In this document: piece after piece, positions 4,401-9,986 of the stretch
Layout: every line of letters begins with the position of its first letter
Numbering within the stretch: position 1 is the stretch's first letter
NCBI GenBank assembly: GCA_002254335.1
Contig: NIVA01000079.1
Location: 1-9,986 of the forward strand
From: Bacteroidetes bacterium 4572_114
GTDB taxonomy: Bacteria; Bacteroidota; Bacteroidia; Bacteroidales; 4484-276
Length of the DNA: 9,986 bases
Reading direction: 5' to 3'
Position numbers and translations under genes: made by a program
The notes under the pieces: model-generated
Told to the model about the DNA's origin: nothing
The model's database searches: none
What the model saw: the letters and a program-made list of their open reading frames with translations, nothing else

Positions 4401-7316
4401 ATGAAGAAAGTAATTGGATATACTTTAATTTTTATGTTTTTTGCTAGCCTTGTTTATTCTCAGGAAAAGTATGCTGTGCTGATTTGTGGCGCACCTGTAA
4501 CAATCTCTTCAGGTGATGAACAATCGTCTTGTTACAATACCAATACTGATGGTTATTACCATTGGACAGAATTTTGGGCTGAAATTTACAATACATGGGA
4601 ATTGCTAATAAAACCTGTTAATTTAGGTGGGAAAGGTTTTAAAAATGACAATGTTTATGTATTGTATGCTGACGGAACCGACTTTTCAATATACGCTGCC
4701 AGTTGGATAGCAGATAAATATAACCCACAAGTAAGCTATCCGTTAATAATTCCACCACCAGCTGGGCAGATAACAAATTATGCCGCAACTGCCCAAAACG
4801 TTGAAATGGTTTTTGATGGCCTGGCCTTTGGTCAGGGAGAATTTCCACAACTAACCGAGGATGACTTTTTGTTCGTTTGGACTTTTGGTCATGGTATTTC
4901 TGGCCCACCTGAACAATATAATTCCTACATTCTTTTATATCCGGGGGGAGAATATAGTGATGAAGATTTTGCCGAGAAAGTCAACCAAATTTCCTGTAAT
5001 AAAAAAGTATTCTGGTTGTTGCAGTGCCATTCCGGAGGGTTTATCGATAGCCTTGAAGGCAATAATACTATAATAAATACATCAGTACCCTATGGTGTAA
5101 TTGCAAATGTTGCTGATGACCTACCGGTTTTTGAAAACGAAATCATAGACACTGTTTATCATCACACTGAGGTTTATTTCCATTTATATTCTTCTGAAAA
5201 CCAGGCAACACCAGATGGAAGGACTATTTACAATAATCAACCATTATCTGAAGCAGATAAAAATAATGATAATATCATAAGTTTCTGGGAAAATAAATTA
5301 TGGGCAGAGGATCATGAATCTGTCGGTGATAATCCTCAATTTTCAGACCTTGGTAATCTTGGATTAAATACATCACTACAGTACCCCACCCTTCTTTATA
5401 AAGATATTATTGGATTAAATTTACAGGTTAGTCATCGAGGAATTGTCGGCATTTCAAAAACCATTCATGTTACACCTGGACATGAATTGTCTTTTCTGGA
5501 CAATGCAAATGTACATTTGCTGAATGACTCGAAGTTAATAGTAGATGCCGGGGCAACCCTCGTGATTAATGATAATGACACAATTTATGGCGCTAACCTG
5601 CAGAACCAGATTGTTGTTAATGGAAACATTGTGATTGGCGAAAACGTATGCTTTACTTCAGACAGTGAACAAGGAATTGAATGGCAGGGTCTTGAACTCA
5701 ACAACCATAATCTCATTGTTTCGCTTGAAAATGTTGATTTTAATAACAGCAACTTAACCGGTACCCCAAAATCATTAACATTAAACAACTGCGATTTTTC
5801 AAATGCCAGCCTTGCAGTTGGGGCAGGTAATGTCTTCATAAAACAGGGCATTTTTACGGATGCTTTTGCGGAAATCTATTATGCTGCTTTGGAAAATACT
5901 TATGCAACCATTACAAATTGCAACTTCGATGGGGATAATAATACGGAAAGCGGTATCATCATTGAGTCTTACCCTATCTATACCATTTCCGGGTGCACGG
6001 TTTCAGGTTACACGGGCAACGGTGTAGAGATATCCAATTCAGGAGATGCAACAACCGGTGCCCAACTCATAACAGATAATATCATCACCGGAAACGGTAC
6101 TACTGGAGGAACTACAGCCGGTTTATACATTTACCACAGCTATGCTGATGTTGATAACAATGTGGTGGTGTCATACAACCCCCATGGTATACAATGTTTA
6201 AACAACAGTCAGGTATCAATTACTGGTAACCGGCTGGCGGAATATGACTATGAAACCCAACAGATACGTGATAATGAAGTGAATCAGGTTTATGCCACAA
6301 GGGGGAGTTTTCCACTTATTGTGAGATGGAATGCTATTGTGGACGAGGACAACGATTGCCTTTTTTATTATGCTTCAACTGATGAAGAACCTCCCTACGA
6401 TGTGAAATACAACTACTGGGGCGAAAACTTCAATGCGGCCCAAGACTTATGTCCTTTACAATATTTCGACTATCTGCCTGTGTGGGACTTGCAGCCTGGT
6501 ATTGCCCCGATAGAAAGTGATGCACTGGCCTTTGAAAATGCAAATGCTTTGGTGGGCTCAGGAAATTACAACCAGGCAGAAACTGCATATCAGCAAATTG
6601 TTAATACCTGGCCCGAATCAAAGTATGCCCTGGCATCACTAAAAGAGTTGTTTGCCCTTGAGCATGTAGCAGGCGACGATTATACTTCTCTTAAAAACTA
6701 TTACCTTGATATCGATCAAAATCCAGAGCTTCAAAAACTGGCCCGGCACCTGGAAGCCTTCTGTGATGTAACCCTCGAAAACTGGCAACCGGCAATCGAA
6801 TGTTTTGAAGGTTTTATCCAAAACCCCAACTCATACGAAGATTCTATTTTTGCCATTATTGACCTTGCACATACATACGTACTAATGGAACTTAGCGGGT
6901 ATAAATCAGGATTTACCGGGGAATTCAGCCAGTATAAATTTAACACTCTACAAGATTTTGAAAACAGCAGGGATTACCACATACAATTGCTTTTTAATAG
7001 TAATGAAAAGGAAGCTTTATCAGGTCAGGTACCAACAGACGACATAGGCCAAAACGGATTCATTATTCAAAATAAGCCAAATCCATTTTCAGGGTCAACA
7101 AAAATTATTTTCGATCTGAAAGAAGCTGCCGAAGTCGGCATTGTTGTTGTCAACCATCTTGGTGTAAAAAAAGAAATCATTTCATTGCCTTGGGTAAATA
7201 AGGGAATCCATCATGTGAATTTTACTGCTAACGGATTATCGGATGGCATTTATTATTGCTCACTCAAAATTAAGGGCAAGATTGTGGACACACAAAAAAT
7301 GGTTTATATTAAATAG
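4401..7316 (+). CDS. Multidomain secreted clan CD cysteine peptidase with beta-helix, TPR-like region and T9SS sorting domain
   Basis: A 971-residue protein. The signal peptide is 1-20 (MKKVIGYTLIFMFFASLVYS). Residues 23-300 form a caspase/legumain-fold (clan CD) peptidase: strand KYAVLICG, then DDFLFVWTFGHG with His164, then KKVFWLLQCHSGGF with Cys209. These are the hydrophobic-block-HG and hydrophobic-block-QxC dyad motifs of the clan. It looks closest to C13-like domains, but the family is not certain. Residues 350-690 are a right-handed parallel beta-helix (repeated NCxF, ISGCTVSG, TDNIITGNG, ITGNRL) ending in a YNYWGENF cap. Residues 704-830 are helical and TPR-like (ALVGSGNYNQAETAYQQIV). 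Residues 886-971 (QNKPNPFSGSTKIIF...DGIYYCSL) are a T9SS type A sorting domain. It lies 25 bp after the propeller gene and 49 bp before the papain-like gene. Its substrate is unknown. Known clan CD enzymes favour Asn, Asp, Arg or Lys at the cleavage site. Confidence 0.87.
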   Translation: MKKVIGYTLIFMFFASLVYSQEKYAVLICGAPVTISSGDEQSSCYNTNTDGYYHWTEFWAEIYNTWELLIKPVNLGGKGFKNDNVYVLYADGTDFSIYAASWIADKYNPQVSYPLIIPPPAGQITNYAATAQNVEMVFDGLAFGQGEFPQLTEDDFLFVWTFGHGISGPPEQYNSYILLYPGGEYSDEDFAEKVNQISCNKKVFWLLQCHSGGFIDSLEGNNTIINTSVPYGVIANVADDLPVFENEIIDTVYHHTEVYFHLYSSENQATPDGRTIYNNQPLSEADKNNDNIISFWENKLWAEDHESVGDNPQFSDLGNLGLNTSLQYPTLLYKDIIGLNLQVSHRGIVGISKTIHVTPGHELSFLDNANVHLLNDSKLIVDAGATLVINDNDTIYGANLQNQIVVNGNIVIGENVCFTSDSEQGIEWQGLELNNHNLIVSLENVDFNNSNLTGTPKSLTLNNCDFSNASLAVGAGNVFIKQGIFTDAFAEIYYAALENTYATITNCNFDGDNNTESGIIIESYPIYTISGCTVSGYTGNGVEISNSGDATTGAQLITDNIITGNGTTGGTTAGLYIYHSYADVDNNVVVSYNPHGIQCLNNSQVSITGNRLAEYDYETQQIRDNEVNQVYATRGSFPLIVRWNAIVDEDNDCLFYYASTDEEPPYDVKYNYWGENFNAAQDLCPLQYFDYLPVWDLQPGIAPIESDALAFENANALVGSGNYNQAETAYQQIVNTWPESKYALASLKELFALEHVAGDDYTSLKNYYLDIDQNPELQKLARHLEAFCDVTLENWQPAIECFEGFIQNPNSYEDSIFAIIDLAHTYVLMELSGYKSGFTGEFSQYKFNTLQDFENSRDYHIQLLFNSNEKEALSGQVPTDDIGQNGFIIQNKPNPFSGSTKIIFDLKEAAEVGIVVVNHLGVKKEIISLPWVNKGIHHVNFTANGLSDGIYYCSLKIKGKIVDTQKMVYIK

Positions 7317-7365
7317 AATTTTGTTTTTGTTTATTAATCTTATACTAATTAAAATGAATTTTATT

Positions 7366-9986
7366 ATGAAAAAGCTCTTACTAACTACCATGCTCATTTG
7401 GCTTGCTTTAGCGGCCTTCTCACAAACCACCTTCGACCTTCGGGACGTAAATGGTGTAAATTACGTAACCTCGGTTAAAAGCCAGCAAGGCGGCACCTGC
7501 TGGACCTTTGGTGCCATGTCGGCCATGGAGGGCAACCTGCTGATGACCGGCAACTGGGCCGCCGCAGGTGAAGTTGGCGAACCTGACCTGGCCGAGTACC
7601 ACTTAGACTGGTGGAACGGCTTTAACCAGAACAACAACGATGACATCGACCCACCTTCGGGCAGCGGCCTGGAAGTTCACATGGGCGGCGATTACCGCGT
7701 TACCTCAGCCTACCTTACACGCAACGAAGGGGCCGTGCGCGACATCGATGGGCAATCGTATAGTTCCCCGCCAGCAAGGTCAAATCCCGATTGGCACTAT
7801 TATTATGCCCGCGACATCGAATGGTTTACCATTGGCGATAAACTGGAAGGCATCGATATCATCAAACAAAAAATTATGGAAGAGGGTGTTTTAGGCACCT
7901 GTATGTGTTACGACGGACAATTCATGTCAAACTATATCCACTACCAGCCACCATCAAATACCCTCGACCCAAACCATGCTGTTTCTATTATTGGCTGGGA
8001 CGATAACAAAACCACACAAGCGCCCCAACCCGGTGCATGGCTCGTGAAAAACTCCTGGGGCGATTGGTGGGGAATTGGCGGATATTTTTGGATTTCCTAT
8101 TACGACAAACACTCGTGCCGCAACCCCGAAATGGGGGCCATCTCATTTCAGGATGTAACACTTCAGGAATATAAAAACACCTATTACCACGATTATCACG
8201 GCTGGCGCGACACTAAAGAGGACATTTCTGAAGCTTTTAATGCATTTGAAGCGATGGAAAATGAAGCGTTGACAGCAGTGAGTTTTTTTACCGCTGTGCA
8301 CGATGTCGTTTATACGGTTACCATTTATGATGATTTTATTGGTGATGAACTTCAAAATCCCATAGCCAATATCAGCGGGACAATCGAATATTCCGGTTTT
8401 CATACCATCGACCTCACGGCACCGGTAAACCTGATGGAGGGAAATGACTTTTACATTTATGTCTCCCTTTCTGATGGAGGGCATCCTTACGACCGTACTT
8501 CGGAAGTGCCGGTTTTGTTGGGTGCCGATTATCGTGTTTTGGTTGAATCGGCTGCCAATCCCGGCGAAAGCTATTACAAAATGGGCGGCGATTGGTTGGA
8601 TTTTTACGATTACGATGATCCGTCAGGCTATCAAAATACTGGCAACTTTTGCATCAAAGGGTTAACTGTTGAGCAAACAGCCATGCCCTCCTCTTTCGAC
8701 CTGAGGGATTACAATGGTGTAAACTACGTTACTACCGTAAAAAGCCAGCAGGGCGGTACTTGCTGGACACATGGATCGCTGGCGGCAATGGAAGGAAACT
8801 TGCTAATGACAGGCAATTGGGCAGCGGCCGGCGAAACCGGTGAACCCGCACTTGCCGAATATCACTTAGACTGGTGGAACGGCTTTAACGACCACTTTAA
8901 CGAAGATATGGACCCACCATCAGGTAGCGGCCTTGAGGTACACCAGGGTGGCGACTACCGTGTTACAACAGCCTACCTTTCGCGTGGCGAAGGCTCGACC
9001 CGTGAAATTGATGGGAACACTTACAGCTCACCACCGGCAAGGGACGACCCATCCTATCACAAATATTACCCACGTGATGTGGAGTGGTACACTGCCGGTG
9101 AAGACCTCGAAAACATCGACCTTATAAAAACCAAGATAATGCAGTATGGCGTAATGGCCACGTGTATGTGTTATGATGGTCAGTTTATTTCTAACTATAT
9201 CCATTATCAGCCGCCTTCAAGTACGCTTGATCCAAACCACTCTGTTGCCATTATTGGCTGGGACGATGACAAGGTAACCCAGGCACCCGAAAACGGGGCA
9301 TGGCTCGTAAAAAACTCATGGGGCACCGGTTGGGGCAACAATGGCTATTTCTGGATTTCGTACTACGATAAATGGGCCTGCCAGGAACCTCAAATGGGTT
9401 CGGTTTCATTTGCCAACGTTGAATTTTTCGAGTACGATAAAGTTTATTACCACGATTATCACGGATGGAGGGATACTAAGGAAGATTGTTCGGAAGCGTT
9501 TAATAAATTTGTTGCCACCTCTGGAGATGTACTCGCCGCGGTTAACTTTTTCATTGCTGTTGATAATGTGGATTATACCATAATAATTTATGATGATTAC
9601 AATGGCGGCAACTTGCAAAATGAACTTGTAACCGTTTCGGGACATTATGATTTCCAGGGGCTGCATACGGTTGATCTTCCCACACCGATTGACCTGACCC
9701 AGGGAGATGACTTTTATATCTATCTGCAACTTTCAGGTGGGGGCATGCCCTACGACAGGACCTCGGATGTACCTGTTTTGTTAGGTGGCGATACCAGGAC
9801 TATTGTTGAGTCGGCTGCCGACCCCGAGCAAAGCTTTTACAAAGATGGTGGGGCCTGGGTGGATTTTTATGATTATGACGATCCCTCAGGATTCCAGAAT
9901 ACCGGTAACTTCTGCATAAAAGGCCTTGCAAGGACGGCTTATGGAATGGAGATTAAAAGTATAGAAATCCTCGACCCGACCGGCAA
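7366..9986 (+). CDS. Tandem double papain-like (C1A) peptidase with lectin-like domains, partial at right edge
   Basis: The frame is open from 7366 to the window end (873 codons) without a stop. The signal peptide is MKKLLLTTMLIWLALAAFSQ. The ATG at 7366 is preferred over the in-frame ATG at 7354 because the paralogous remnant at 2583 starts with the same MKxLLL. Two full units follow. Unit 1 (residues 23-433) has Cys45 (QQGGTCWTFG), His204 (DPNHAVSIIGW) and Asn229 (WLVKNSWG). Unit 2 (444-854) has Cys466, His625 and Asn650. Each peptidase part is followed by a lectin-like beta domain (YYHDYHGWRDTKED...NTGNFCIKGL). The offset is exactly 421 residues at all three catalytic positions. The oxyanion Gln sits one residue closer to the Cys than in papain, and the usual CGSC cysteine is absent. 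It is probably exported by T9SS, but the C-terminus lies outside the window. It is likely co-transcribed with the clan CD gene 49 bp upstream. Base composition is visibly more G+C-rich than in its two upstream neighbours. Confidence 0.92.
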   Translation, partial: MKKLLLTTMLIWLALAAFSQTTFDLRDVNGVNYVTSVKSQQGGTCWTFGAMSAMEGNLLMTGNWAAAGEVGEPDLAEYHLDWWNGFNQNNNDDIDPPSGSGLEVHMGGDYRVTSAYLTRNEGAVRDIDGQSYSSPPARSNPDWHYYYARDIEWFTIGDKLEGIDIIKQKIMEEGVLGTCMCYDGQFMSNYIHYQPPSNTLDPNHAVSIIGWDDNKTTQAPQPGAWLVKNSWGDWWGIGGYFWISYYDKHSCRNPEMGAISFQDVTLQEYKNTYYHDYHGWRDTKEDISEAFNAFEAMENEALTAVSFFTAVHDVVYTVTIYDDFIGDELQNPIANISGTIEYSGFHTIDLTAPVNLMEGNDFYIYVSLSDGGHPYDRTSEVPVLLGADYRVLVESAANPGESYYKMGGDWLDFYDYDDPSGYQNTGNFCIKGLTVEQTAMPSSFDLRDYNGVNYVTTVKSQQGGTCWTHGSLAAMEGNLLMTGNWAAAGETGEPALAEYHLDWWNGFNDHFNEDMDPPSGSGLEVHQGGDYRVTTAYLSRGEGSTREIDGNTYSSPPARDDPSYHKYYPRDVEWYTAGEDLENIDLIKTKIMQYGVMATCMCYDGQFISNYIHYQPPSSTLDPNHSVAIIGWDDDKVTQAPENGAWLVKNSWGTGWGNNGYFWISYYDKWACQEPQMGSVSFANVEFFEYDKVYYHDYHGWRDTKEDCSEAFNKFVATSGDVLAAVNFFIAVDNVDYTIIIYDDYNGGNLQNELVTVSGHYDFQGLHTVDLPTPIDLTQGDDFYIYLQLSGGGMPYDRTSDVPVLLGGDTRTIVESAADPEQSFYKDGGAWVDFYDYDDPSGFQNTGNFCIKGLARTAYGMEIKSIEILDPTG
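7432..8664 (+). repeat. Intragenic tandem repeat, unit 1 (peptidase + lectin-like)
   Basis: This is the first 411-codon unit of the tandem peptidase, from FDLRDVNG to NFCIKGL. It aligns with 8695-9927 at a constant offset of 1263 bp with no insertion or deletion. By hand I count 181 identical residues of 242 over the peptidase part. A 10-residue linker (TVEQTAMPSS) separates the units. Confidence 0.9.
8695..9927 (+). repeat. Intragenic tandem repeat, unit 2 (peptidase + lectin-like)
   Basis: This is the second 411-codon unit, from FDLRDYNG to NFCIKGL. All catalytic residues are kept (Cys466, His625, Asn650). Differences from unit 1 cluster in loops: Phe to His after CWT, QNNND to DHFNE, and DWWGIG to TGWGNN beside the catalytic Asn. 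Codon choice has drifted widely, so the duplication is not very recent. Confidence 0.9.

Noticed and set aside
4639..6946. Minus-strand and alternate-frame open frames inside the clan CD peptidase gene
   Set aside because: They are shadows of a 971-codon gene with clear domains, and their translations show no recognisable motif.
7354..7365. Alternative start ATG at 7354 (MNFIMKKLLL)
   Set aside because: It is in frame, but the paralogous remnant starts at the position matching 7366, and MKKLLL is the usual signal-peptide start. It is not excluded.
7420..9729. Several 60-113-codon frames on both strands inside the tandem peptidase
   Set aside because: They lie entirely inside the papain-lectin frame. 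Similar frames appear at matching places in both units because the DNA is duplicated.
7432..9927. Assembly duplication producing the tandem peptidase units
   Set aside because: The two units differ at about a quarter of the peptidase residues and at many silent sites, which an assembly error would not produce.

Overview
The window looks like chromosomal DNA of a Bacteroidota bacterium, probably a Bacteroidales-type or related environmental or gut lineage. The evidence is family content: type IX secretion (T9SS) type A C-terminal sorting domains with the NPNPF-type motif, a FISUMP (Fibrobacter succinogenes major paralogous) domain protein, a Bacteroidota-type outer-membrane protein, AT-rich leaders without clear Shine-Dalgarno sites, and TAnnTTTG-like promoter boxes. 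No tRNA, rRNA, CRISPR array or recognisable transposase was seen.

Left part (1-2422). A possible gene start on the minus strand runs off the left edge. Positions 100-2422 are bracketed by a near-perfect 73-bp inverted repeat pair (100-172 and 2350-2422, one mismatch). Between the arms lie a patch of extragenic hairpin and low-complexity sequence (173-348) and two minus-strand genes: a secreted protein with a likely beta-barrel (349-1239), and a FISUMP protein (1347-2273) that has lost most of its FISUMP domain. The domain's last residues survive out of frame just downstream (1303-1346).

Middle (2423-2820). A promoter-like stretch leads into a 62-codon remnant of a papain-like peptidase gene. 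It matches the start of the large peptidase gene at 7366 and breaks off just before the catalytic Gly-Thr-Cys-Trp. A strong intrinsic terminator follows.

Right part (2936-9986). Three plus-strand genes, spaced 25 and 49 bp apart, probably form one operon of exported proteins: a beta-propeller protein with a T9SS sorting domain; a 971-residue multidomain protein with a clan CD (caspase/legumain-fold) cysteine peptidase domain, a parallel beta-helix, a helical TPR-like segment and a T9SS sorting domain; and a clan CA papain-like peptidase with two complete, indel-free tandem copies of [C1A peptidase + lectin-like domain], which runs off the right edge. The inferred picture is a surface or secreted proteolysis/binding locus with two unrelated cysteine-peptidase folds exported by T9SS. 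Its substrate cannot be told from the sequence.
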